NCBI GenBank assembly: GCA_944325555.1
Contig: CALVAN010000012.1
Coordinates: 1 to 62,838, forward strand
DNA: 62,838 nt
Source: Candidatus Gastranaerophilales bacterium
GTDB lineage: Bacteria > Cyanobacteriota > Vampirovibrionia > Gastranaerophilales > Gastranaerophilaceae
Reading direction: 5' to 3'
Shown: positions 8,111-15,340 of the stretch, one piece after another
Layout: each line of letters begins with the position of its first letter
How positions within the stretch are numbered: position 1 is the stretch's first letter
The notes under the pieces: generated by a model
What the model saw: the letters and a program-made list of their open reading frames with translations, nothing else
The model's database searches: none
Told to the model about the DNA's origin: nothing
Translations under genes and position numbers: made by a program

Positions 8111-9142
8111 TCAAACATTTCTACTTTCATCAACAATTTTATCCAAATAGTTTTTAGTTGCACAAACACGCTTATCTTCCAATGTGTTTTCTGCCTGAAT
8201 TGCTTTTAAGTTTTCGAGCACATCAATGTGTGATGAATCAATTTTACACATTTTTTTCAGCAGGTATTTCCATTCACCTTCACAGCAAGAAATATTATCA
8301 CCTAACGGCAAATTGCATTTATTGGCGGCTATAACTATTTTTTTCATAATTTCACGTCGATAATGCAATGAATTTGAATCATTTAAAGTTGGAGCAACAT
8401 CATCTCCTGTCATTTTGTCCAAAAAAACTTCCAGTAAATCCGCAGCAGTATTTGGATTTTCCATAGAGGTGTTATATATATCATCCGTTATTTTAAGGCT
8501 TTGTCCTGCAAGAACAAAATTGTTAGGATTGCAATAATCAAAATTTAAAAAATATTCCCCGTTACGCATTTTATTAAGTTCCTTGCAATCCGCAGCAATG
8601 GCGTTATAACTTTTTTGCGGAACATTTGCAAAAAGCGGCAAGTAAACTGTTTTATAGTAAACCTGACAATCTTGAGCCGAATACATTTTTGTGAATTTTT
8701 TAGGCACGCCAACAGGTATATGCACGGACTGTGGAGATAAATTTTTCAAAACAAACACATCCTCAAACTCTGCAATGTGCTCACCAAAATAAGTTTTTAA
8801 GTTTTCAAACTTTCCATGAGAAATCCAGCTCAACATGTTGGCAAAGACATGTTCTTTTTTTAGCACTTTTAAAACATATTTTGAATCCAACTTGTAGACT
8901 TTGCCGTAATAGCCTTCTCCGATAAGGTTGTGCGGATTTATTTTTTTATCCATTATTTCTTTTAAAAGATTAACAAGCTTTTTTTCCTGTTCCCATTTTG
9001 GTTTACCGTTTTTTAAAACAATGTCCAGTTCTTTTGTAAAAAGTGTTGTGTAGCCTTTAAAATTTGGTGATTGACTGTTAATTTTCTTTTTTGATAAGTC
9101 TGTGTATTTTTGTTGATTTATGAGAGGATTTATTGTTATCAT
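8111..9142 (-). CDS. Protein-kinase-like protein with N-terminal FKG motif
   Basis: 343 aa from the ATG at 9142 (an upstream in-frame start at 9238 would overlap the divergent gene). Phe28-Lys29-Gly30 form the FKG motif. A kinase-like core follows: glycine loop GEGYYGKVY (75-83), a candidate ATP lysine in VLKVLK (Lys92), a catalytic-loop-like FDYCNPNNF (Asp202, Asn208) and a TDD (Asp220/221) in place of DFG. This layout resembles minimal effector kinases of the OspG/NleH type more than bacterial Hanks kinases. No membrane segment is seen. Activity and export are inference; the kinase fold is likely but remote. Confidence 0.7.
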   Translation of the reverse strand: MITINPLINQQKYTDLSKKKINSQSPNFKGYTTLFTKELDIVLKNGKPKWEQEKKLVNLLKEIMDKKINPHNLIGEGYYGKVYKLDSKYVLKVLKKEHVFANMLSWISHGKFENLKTYFGEHIAEFEDVFVLKNLSPQSVHIPVGVPKKFTKMYSAQDCQVYYKTVYLPLFANVPQKSYNAIAADCKELNKMRNGEYFLNFDYCNPNNFVLAGQSLKITDDIYNTSMENPNTAADLLEVFLDKMTGDDVAPTLNDSNSLHYRREIMKKIVIAANKCNLPLGDNISCCEGEWKYLLKKMCKIDSSHIDVLENLKAIQAENTLEDKRVCATKNYLDKIVDESRNV

Positions 9143-9170
9143 TGTTTTTACAGGTTCCGGACTTTGTACA

Positions 9171-9182
9171 TTATTATAATAA
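9171..9182. promoter_or_regulatory. Palindromic -10 region shared by divergent genes
   Basis: TTATTATAATAA is a perfect palindrome in the gap between the kinase-like gene (ATG at 9142, minus) and the UDG-like gene (GTG at 9198, plus), and offers a -10 box in both directions. AGAGG at 9186-9190 is the ribosome-binding site of the rightward gene. Confidence 0.4.
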
Positions 9183-9197
9183 ATCAGAGGAAATCCA

Positions 9198-9836
9198 GTG
9201 ATTGATTTTGAACAAAAAATTGATACATTAATTGACAAACTTAAAAGTTTTAAATCAGGTGAAAAGGTCTTTAATCCTTGGGCTGATACGGATGCAACAG
9301 ATAACCCTTCTGTTGATGCACCGATGCTGCGAAGAAAAAATCTGAAAAAATACCTGCTTGAACATAAAAACGCAAAATATATTCTGCTTGCTGAATCCCC
9401 TAGCTACGGATGCCATTATACAGGTATAGCAATGACATCAGAGGATGTTTTGCACAAATACCCTGATATTTTTAACGGATATAAAACGACATCTCTTTAC
9501 GGAAACATAAAAGAAAAAACGGCTGCTATTGTATGGGACGTTATCAGTGGTGCGGAAAAAGATTTTGTTTTGTGGAATACCTTTGTTTTGCAGACATACA
9601 AAGATAACTTTTCTCCACGAAAACCAAAAACAAAAGAAATTTATTCCGGACTAGCAATACTAAACGATTTTATTGCACTTTTTGCTGATAAAGAAATTAT
9701 ATCAATAGGCAAGACTGCAGAAAGCACTCTTCTAAAATACGACCTTTACAGAGATACAACCTATGTACGCCATCCGTCCTGCGGCGGAGAAAATATTTTC
9801 CGATTACAAATGCAGGAAATTTTAAACACTTTGTAG
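9198..9836 (+). CDS. Uracil-DNA glycosylase superfamily protein
   Basis: 212 aa starting at GTG 9198 with AGAGG 7 bases upstream. The segment ILLAESPSYGCHYTGIAMTSE near residue 62 and the C-terminal RHPSCGGEN resemble the active-site loop and the H-P-S element of the UDG superfamily; WNTFVLQ in the middle fits the core strand. Such proteins remove uracil or related bases from DNA. The sequence is far from the classical families 1-5, so the substrate may differ. It is divergent from the kinase-like gene; the downstream region is a hairpin island. Confidence 0.65.
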   Translation: MIDFEQKIDTLIDKLKSFKSGEKVFNPWADTDATDNPSVDAPMLRRKNLKKYLLEHKNAKYILLAESPSYGCHYTGIAMTSEDVLHKYPDIFNGYKTTSLYGNIKEKTAAIVWDVISGAEKDFVLWNTFVLQTYKDNFSPRKPKTKEIYSGLAILNDFIALFADKEIISIGKTAESTLLKYDLYRDTTYVRHPSCGGENIFRLQMQEILNTL

Positions 9837-10288
9837 TTTGTGGCAAAACACGTCATCCTGAGGGCCAAGCCCGAAGGATCTACTTTGCACATTGCAACAT
9901 AGATTATTCGCTTTGCTCAGAATTGTATATGTTAGTAATTTGATGACAAATATTGTAATGATTATTATGAAAATATAATTAATTCTATACATACAGAATA
10001 ATATTCACTGTTTATTATGCACGGCTTACGTTGTAAGCCGTAGGGAGTTCGGGGCGAAGCCCTGACAGTACCTTGATTAGAAACAGTTGTGTTTTGAGGT
10101 AATTTTTACAGCAGCTTGTCGCTGAAAAATTACCGATAAAACACTTTACTGTTTCTTTTGATAAGCGCCGGTTTTCTTTTCTTTGGTTCGTTTCTTTTCT
10201 TTTGCCTGCAAGATACAAAAGAAAAGAAATGAACATAAAAAAATAAAAACAAAGATTATTGCTTTATGTTCCACCCATTCTTTGGAAA
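9837..10288. repeat. Gene-free hairpin island, left part
   Basis: No gene is supported. Notable inverted repeats are: ATCCT-ga-GGGC-caa-GCCC-ga-AGGAT at about 9855-9879; ACGGCTTAC-gtt-GTAAGCCGT at 10021-10041 (9-bp stem, 3-base loop); a long imperfect hairpin at 10080-10155 built on GGTAATTTTT/AAAAATTACC with outer GAAACAG/CTGTTTC arms; and a polypurine/polypyrimidine hairpin at 10186-10234 with a nearly perfect 19-bp stem around an 11-base loop. Short reading frames crossing the region have no ribosome-binding sites and are judged chance. Confidence 0.7.
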
Positions 10289-10373
10289 GAACTCTGTTCA
10301 AAATGATTGAATATCATTTTGAATAGAGGCAGGCTAAGTCAAAAGCGTAGCTTTTGCGTGCCGTATAGTAATT
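10289..10373 (+). repeat. Hairpin-pair module H (copy H1)
   Basis: Organisation: GAACTCT, hairpin 1 (TTCAAAATGAT-5-ATCATTTTGAA, 10297-10323), AGAGGCAGGCTAAG, hairpin 2 (CAAAAGC-gta-GCTTTTG, 10340-10356), GTGCCGTATA. The linkers recur in copy H2 (10710-10795, opposite strand) and, with some changes, inside the large repeats at 56080-56160 and 62717-62797. Hairpin 1 differs completely from that of H2 and of the other copies. Confidence 0.85.
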
Positions 10374-10709
10374 GTGGCACCCAAGTTCACTATTAAAAGA
10401 CAATGATGTATTTGTTTTATCCTTTAGTTATCGTGAAGCCATTTTTCAGGCTTCGCTCAAGCTCAGCCGAAAAAGAAGGCAAACTCCCGACCTACTGTTC
10501 CGTTCATACAGAAAGTAACACAAACCTGAGCTCGGCAACTCGGGCTATATAAATTGCTCTCCTTTGATATATTAAAGTGATTGTTATAATTACATAGCCC
10601 TCAAACAAACCTCGCTTGTTGTTGTTTGTGGCGGAATCGAACGGGGCTTTGCCCCATGCGAAGGCGGACGTTACTCCGCCGGAGCGTTCGTATTCCAAGA
10701 CACTTTCTT
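10374..10709. repeat. Hairpin island between inverted H modules
   Basis: About 336 bases bracketed by H1 and the inverted H2. It contains more short stems, among them GAAGCC/GGCTTC (about 10436-10456), GGGGC-ttt-GCCCC (about 10638-10655) and GGCGGA/TCCGCC (about 10662-10681). No gene is seen. Inverted terminal modules around a non-coding centre give it the look of a non-autonomous mobile element, but no transposase or target-site duplication is apparent. Confidence 0.55.
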
Positions 10710-10795
10710 AATTGTTATACGGCACGCAGATACTACGTATCTGGCTTAGCCTGCCTCTGTGTAAAACGTGCCACCGGCACCTTTTACACAGAGTT
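10710..10795 (-). repeat. Hairpin-pair module H (copy H2, inverted)
   Basis: Reverse complement of the H layout: GAACTCTG, hairpin 1 with arms TGTAAAA-GTGCC and GGCAC-TTTTACA, AGAGGCAGGCTAAG, hairpin 2 CAGATAC-gta-GTATCTG, CGTGCCGTATA. The 14-base central linker and the outer linkers match H1, while both hairpin stems are different sequences. Hairpin 2 keeps exactly 7 bp with a 3-base loop. Confidence 0.85.
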
Positions 10796-10895
10796 CTTAC
10801 AAAGGTCGGATTTTTTGATTATTTATGTTAAGAAAAAAATATTTTTGTCACCGAATTATGTAACATATACAAGAATGACGTTTGGATTTATTTTG

Positions 10896-10920
10896 TCGGG
10901 GTCAGTTGACTATATGAAAT
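10896..10920 (-). repeat. Left-end module of repeat R, inverted
   Basis: On the minus strand this reads ATTTCATATAGTCAACTGAC followed by CCCG, the same as the left ends of the R copies at 49315, 56052 and 62689. It places the 10 kb hairpin island in the same repeat family. From here to 11006 only the nadE leader is seen. Confidence 0.8.
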
Positions 10921-11006
10921 ATTTTGTAAATTTGTACTGACTGTAGTGCTTATTTTTTTGTTAAAATTAGCACATAGGGAGTATTAAGAATTTAAGAAAG
11001 CTTATT

Positions 11007-12977
11007 ATGGACGAAAAACTTTATACACTGACTGATAAAATTGATAACGACCTGCTTAACGGAAATTTAGCCGAACAGGAAAAACAAAACCTTGCACAAG
11101 AAATTAAACAATTGCTGCCCAAAGACGCAATAGCACTGGCTCAGATAAATCCTACCTCGGGTAATGTAAAAGCCAATGCACTTAAAGCATACGAATGGAT
11201 AAAATGGGCGCAAAAACTTGATTTAGATGCGGTTGTATTCCCTGAAATGTATTTGATAGGATATCCTATCGGTGATTTTATAGACAGATTTCCAGTTGTT
11301 GTGGAAGAAAACATAGAATGGCTCAATGCTCTGGCGGCTAAAACAACAGGAAAAACAAAAGTTGTAATGGGGTTTGTGGAATTTAACACAACAAAAGGCG
11401 GAAAAAAATATTTTAACTCTATAGCAGTGCTTGCCGACAGAAAAATAGAACGTATTGTAAGAAAGACACTGCTGCCTAACTATGCGGAATTCAATGATTA
11501 CAGACATTTTGAACCTGCAGCGGTAGACAGTGCAAACAGAATAACCTCAATAGGTGAAAACAAAGCAGGTATAATAGTTTGCGAAGACGGCTGGAACGAT
11601 TTTGACTTTTTCGACAAAAACCTGTACTCTGTAGATCCGGTTGAAACAGTTGTAAAAGAACAGCATCCAAACTATCTTTTAAATTGTTCTTCTTCAATTA
11701 CAAGAGCAAAAAAAGAACAACTCAAACACAATATGCTGTCTTTTGCAGCAAAAAAACACGCAACCCCCATTGTTTATGTCAATCAGGTAGGTTCAAACGA
11801 GTGTCTGTCTTTTGAAGGAGCATCCAGAGTCTATAACAAGGACGGAAACCTTGTTGCAATGGCAAAATCTTATAAAGAGCAGTTTTTTATAGTATCCCCG
11901 ACAAAGGGCGGAAAAGTTTATCCTCTGCCTGACGGACTTGAAAAAACCTTAAACTCTCAAAAGGCGTTTACACTTGACCATGAGCCTGATTTAGAAAGAA
12001 CGTATCTTACAATTGTCCAAACAATACGTGATTATTTTAAAAAGACAGGCTTTAAAAGAGCTGTGCTCGGATTGTCAGGCGGGCTTGATTCCACTGTCAG
12101 TGCAGTACTGCTTGCTGATGCAATAGGCGAACAAAATGTGTTCGGTATCAGTATGCCATCTAAAATTACCAGTGCCGAAAGCAAAAACGATGCACGTGAA
12201 CTTGCGAAAAATCTTGGTATTAACTTTGCAGAAATTTCAATAAAAGATATGTATGATTCTACACGCAGCAAGTTTGATGAAGTGTTTAGTTTAATTGAAA
12301 ATAAATGGAACTGCAGGTATAAAGAGTGTTTTACCAACGACAATATACAGGCTCGTTCAAGAGCATTGATACTCTGGGGTGTTGCAAATGAGTTTCAGTC
12401 ATGCCTGCCGATAGCTACCTCTGATAAATCAGAACTTTATATGGGCTATGCAACCATAAATGGTGATATGTCCGGTGGTTTTGCGCCTCTGGCTGATGTA
12501 TCAAAAACAAAACTATTTGCACTTGCAAAATGGATGAATAAACATAGAACGAAAAAAAATGCTATTCCTGAAGCTATTATCGAAAAACGACCGGGGGCAG
12601 AGCTTGCAATTAACCCCAAAACGGGCAAACCGCTTCTTGCAGAAGAAGCACTTATGCCGTATGAGTTTCTTGATGAGGTAATATGGCGAGTGGAAAATCT
12701 TCAGCAGACAATAGGCGATATGATGCAGGCTGAATTTCTGCACGAAAAGCATTTGAAAGAACAAGGTGAGCCGCTAAGCCAAGAACAAAAACTTGAATGG
12801 CTCAAAAAATTCTTCCGCAGGATGTCAACAGCGTTGTATAAATGGTCTATTATGCCACCTTCACCAATTGTGGATGCACGTTCAATAAACAAAGCAGAGT
12901 ACAAGCATCCGATTATTGCTTCTGGCATAAATTATCACAAAACAACATACGAGCAAAAGCTTAACGAATTAAAATAG
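11007..12977 (+). CDS. nadE: Glutamine-dependent NAD+ synthetase
   Basis: 656 aa, two domains. The N-terminal nitrilase-like glutaminase (about 35-320) shows the Glu-Lys-Cys triad in VVFPEMY, RKTLLPNY and IIVCEDGW; the C-terminal synthetase has the ATP pyrophosphatase loop LGLSGGLDSTVS near residue 352 and the ATSDKSE element. It amidates deamido-NAD to NAD in the cytoplasm using glutamine-derived ammonia. The length fits the long two-domain form. It stands alone as a rightward gene after the hairpin island, so it may be transcribed from a promoter inside or next to that repeat. Confidence 0.95.
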   Translation: MDEKLYTLTDKIDNDLLNGNLAEQEKQNLAQEIKQLLPKDAIALAQINPTSGNVKANALKAYEWIKWAQKLDLDAVVFPEMYLIGYPIGDFIDRFPVVVEENIEWLNALAAKTTGKTKVVMGFVEFNTTKGGKKYFNSIAVLADRKIERIVRKTLLPNYAEFNDYRHFEPAAVDSANRITSIGENKAGIIVCEDGWNDFDFFDKNLYSVDPVETVVKEQHPNYLLNCSSSITRAKKEQLKHNMLSFAAKKHATPIVYVNQVGSNECLSFEGASRVYNKDGNLVAMAKSYKEQFFIVSPTKGGKVYPLPDGLEKTLNSQKAFTLDHEPDLERTYLTIVQTIRDYFKKTGFKRAVLGLSGGLDSTVSAVLLADAIGEQNVFGISMPSKITSAESKNDARELAKNLGINFAEISIKDMYDSTRSKFDEVFSLIENKWNCRYKECFTNDNIQARSRALILWGVANEFQSCLPIATSDKSELYMGYATINGDMSGGFAPLADVSKTKLFALAKWMNKHRTKKNAIPEAIIEKRPGAELAINPKTGKPLLAEEALMPYEFLDEVIWRVENLQQTIGDMMQAEFLHEKHLKEQGEPLSQEQKLEWLKKFFRRMSTALYKWSIMPPSPIVDARSINKAEYKHPIIASGINYHKTTYEQKLNELK

Positions 12978-12989
12978 GCTGTTTTTAGT

Positions 12990-13319
12990 TCAGGCGTTTT
13001 CGTATTTGCTGATAAGCTTCTTAAGCTCATCAATATGCCTAACTCCAGCAATTTGCTCTACAAGTTTGCCGTTTTTAAACACAAGCATAGTCGGAATACC
13101 GCTTACAAAAAATCTTGCGGCAGTATCACGATTGTCATCTACATTTATTTTTGCAATAACTGCTTTATCTTTAAGCTCATCCGCAAGTTGTGAGATAATG
13201 GGTTCCTGTACTTTGCAGTGTCCGCACCAAGGTGCAAAAAAATCAACAAGTACGGGATTGGTTGCATTTTTTAACTGAATATCAAAATTTTCGTCAGTAA
13301 GTTCTATAACGTTAGTCAT
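12990..13319 (-). CDS. trxA: Thioredoxin with a CGHC active site
   Basis: 109 aa, single thioredoxin domain, cytoplasmic (no signal peptide). The active site reads FFAPWCGHC, i.e. CGHC rather than the usual CGPC; the cis-proline motif GIPTM is present. CGHC is the protein disulfide isomerase dipeptide and usually raises the redox potential, so this protein may be less strongly reducing than standard thioredoxin. GGAG precedes the ATG. Convergent with nadE and divergent from ybaK. Confidence 0.92.
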   Translation of the reverse strand: MTNVIELTDENFDIQLKNATNPVLVDFFAPWCGHCKVQEPIISQLADELKDKAVIAKINVDDNRDTAARFFVSGIPTMLVFKNGKLVEQIAGVRHIDELKKLISKYENA

Positions 13320-13430
13320 TTTATCTCCTTTTTATAAAATTTTATTCAGCAATAACATCAAAAACATTACAAAGGTCGGCTATTTTGCTATGATATATTT
13401 ACGTTGAGGATAAAAACAGAGGAAAAACAA

Positions 13431-13913
13431 ATGAGTTCCAAACAGGATTTTAAAACCAATGTTATGCGAATTTTGGACAAACAAAAGATAAAATACAATC
13501 ACTATACATACGCAGATACAGATGCAATCAGCGGAACAGAAGTTGCTCAGGTTTTAGGACAAAATCCTGATATGGTATTTAAAACACTTGTTACAATCGG
13601 CAAAACAAAAAAGTATTATGTTTTTATGATTCCCGTTGCAAAAGAACTTGACCTAAAAAAAGCAGCCGCTGCAGTAAATGAAAAATCAATAGAAATGCTT
13701 CACCTAAAAGACCTGCTGCCTACAACAGGATATGTACATGGCGGTTGCTCCCCAATAGGGATGAAAAAACTTTTCACAACAGTTGTTGATTCATCCGCTC
13801 AAAATTTTGAAACAATAATTTTCAGCGCAGGCAAAATAGGTTATCAGGTAGAGCTGAAACCTACTGACTTACAAAAAGTTATACAATATACCTTTGCTGA
13901 TATTTGCTGCTGA
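13431..13913 (+). CDS. ybaK: Cys-tRNA(Pro)/Cys-tRNA(Cys) deacylase YbaK family
   Basis: 160 aa from the ATG at 13431, chosen because AGAGG lies 8 bases upstream; a TTG at 13404 would add nine residues. The sequence follows the YbaK/EbsC family throughout: GTEVAQVLGQNPDMVFKTLV, then FMIPVAKELDLKKAA, and GGCSPIGMKK near residue 105. The enzyme hydrolyses cysteine mischarged on tRNA-Pro as a trans-editing factor. A plausible promoter (TTACAA, 16 bp, TATGAT) lies at 13367-13395. Confidence 0.92.
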   Translation: MSSKQDFKTNVMRILDKQKIKYNHYTYADTDAISGTEVAQVLGQNPDMVFKTLVTIGKTKKYYVFMIPVAKELDLKKAAAAVNEKSIEMLHLKDLLPTTGYVHGGCSPIGMKKLFTTVVDSSAQNFETIIFSAGKIGYQVELKPTDLQKVIQYTFADICC

Positions 13914-13973
13914 TTGACAAAATGTTCGCCTTGCCTTACATTTTAATATATAAAAATTAAAGGGAGAACATAA

Positions 13974-14441
13974 ATGCAGATTACGTCAATATCAGCATTC
14001 AAACAAAAAGCCAACGGCATATTGAACTTTGGTGAAGCAAAACGCAAACAAAGACCAACACCGGAACAATTTAATGACCTGAGGGTATTTTACCACCATA
14101 TATACGAGTATAAAAAGGGACTGCGCAGCCTTGTACTGACTACAGAAAAAGCCTCAAACAGAGATGTCATTGAAAACAGGCTTAAAAAAGAAAATATTCC
14201 GTATTTGATAAACGAAGTCGGCAACAAAAATATAAATGTCTTTTTCGGCAATCCGGACTGCATAAGGGTAGTAAAAACGCTTGATAAAAAGCTTGATAAG
14301 ATTACTCCTGAACAGGATTTTATGCTCGGTATAATGCTCGGATACGATAAAATTTTGCAATGTCAAAGATATTTTGTAATGAGGGATAAATATATTAAAC
14401 GCCTTGAACATGAACATAAAAAGCTCAATTTACAGGGATAA
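13974..14441 (+). CDS. DUF2023-like protein with N-terminal FG motif
   Basis: 155 aa. Residues 35-150 resemble DUF2023, a small family of unknown function: VFYHHIYEYKKGLRSLVLTT, then a Gly-Asn-Pro-Asp element (FFGNPDCIRV) and FMLGIMLGYD near the end. Ahead of this lies an unusual 30-residue extension with ILNFGEAKRKQ (Phe19-Gly20), matching the F-K/G motif of other proteins here. A good ribosome-binding site (AAGGGAG) precedes the ATG. The domain identification is from memory of the motif and should be treated as tentative. Confidence 0.7.
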   Translation: MQITSISAFKQKANGILNFGEAKRKQRPTPEQFNDLRVFYHHIYEYKKGLRSLVLTTEKASNRDVIENRLKKENIPYLINEVGNKNINVFFGNPDCIRVVKTLDKKLDKITPEQDFMLGIMLGYDKILQCQRYFVMRDKYIKRLEHEHKKLNLQG

Positions 14442-14481
14442 GAAGAATTTTTAAAAGTTAAAGCATTGCCGCTATTTTAGT

Positions 14482-15321
14482 TTACACATTTATAACAATT
14501 AATCCGACAAGCATACCGATGATAACAAAAAATGCAGGCAGCTTGCTTCTGTACATAAGAATAGACTGAGGAAGTATTTCGCCAAATACAACATACAACA
14601 TTGCCCCGCTGGCAAAACTCAAGCTTAAAGATAAACCTAAAGGTCCTAAATCACCAATCCACCAACCTAAAATTGCACCTATAATCGTCGGAGCACCAGC
14701 AAGAGCTGTAACAAGTATTGCCATACGGCGTTTTACACCGCCATTAATCAATGGAACAGCAATTGCCATTCCCTCAGGGATGTTGTGTAAACCTATTAAC
14801 ACAGCAAGCACAAGGGCAGATCCCTGCATTAATCCATTGGTATTGGCAAAGGATGCACCTATTGTCATACCTTCCGGAAGATTATGCAATGCAATTGCAC
14901 AAGCCATAATCACACCGGCAACAAAAAGAGAAACCTTGTCATCATGTTTTCTTATATGGACGGAAAGATGATTACTGTGAATAATTTCATCAAGGTCATC
15001 AGCTGTTTCAGGGTGAGACTTGTCAATATGAGAAACCTCGTGGTTAGTTGTTCTGTCAATAAAAAGATTTAAAAGATACACAAGCGCAACACCGGCACAT
15101 ATACCTGCACAAACAGTAAAGACCCCGGTTTTTGTGTCAAGAGCGCTCAATATAAGATCAAAACACACTATAGCTACCATTACCCCTGCGGCAAAACTCA
15201 ACAACAGGCTGGCTGTTTTGTTTGAATCTTTTTTAAATAATGCGCCGATTACGCCGCCCAGGCCTGTTCCGCCTATTCCGGCAAGAGCCGTAGCTTTTAT
15301 AAGTAAAATTAGTTGTTCCAA
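14482..15321 (-). CDS. ZIP family metal transporter (ZupT/GufA type)
   Basis: 279 aa with about eight membrane segments. The metal-site motifs HNLPEGMTIG and HNIPEGMAIA mark transmembrane helices 4 and 5, and a His-rich loop (HSNHLSVHIRKHDD) lies between the third and fourth segments. ZIP proteins usually take up zinc or other divalent metals. It lies 19 bp behind the P-type ATPase gene on the same strand, downstream of the SmtB-type operators. An uptake-type carrier behind an exporter is odd; in this operon it may work as an exporter or as a GufA-type carrier. Confidence 0.88.
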   Translation of the reverse strand: MEQLILLIKATALAGIGGTGLGGVIGALFKKDSNKTASLLLSFAAGVMVAIVCFDLILSALDTKTGVFTVCAGICAGVALVYLLNLFIDRTTNHEVSHIDKSHPETADDLDEIIHSNHLSVHIRKHDDKVSLFVAGVIMACAIALHNLPEGMTIGASFANTNGLMQGSALVLAVLIGLHNIPEGMAIAVPLINGGVKRRMAILVTALAGAPTIIGAILGWWIGDLGPLGLSLSLSFASGAMLYVVFGEILPQSILMYRSKLPAFFVIIGMLVGLIVINV

Positions 15322-15340
15322 GTTATAAATACCTCTGAAG

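Noticed and set aside
9852-9880. Terminator of the UDG-like gene
   Set aside because: A stem with internal mismatches is present but no T-run follows; it looks more like a dispersed palindromic repeat.
10289-10795. Classical miniature transposon with the H modules as terminal repeats
   Set aside because: The H copies are inverted and bracket non-coding DNA, but no target-site duplication is visible, the arms contain different hairpins, and H also occurs singly within R.
10015-10940. Three short reading frames (10015-10236, 10504-10698, 10626-10940) in the hairpin island
   Set aside because: No start signals, they run through inverted repeats and match no protein pattern.
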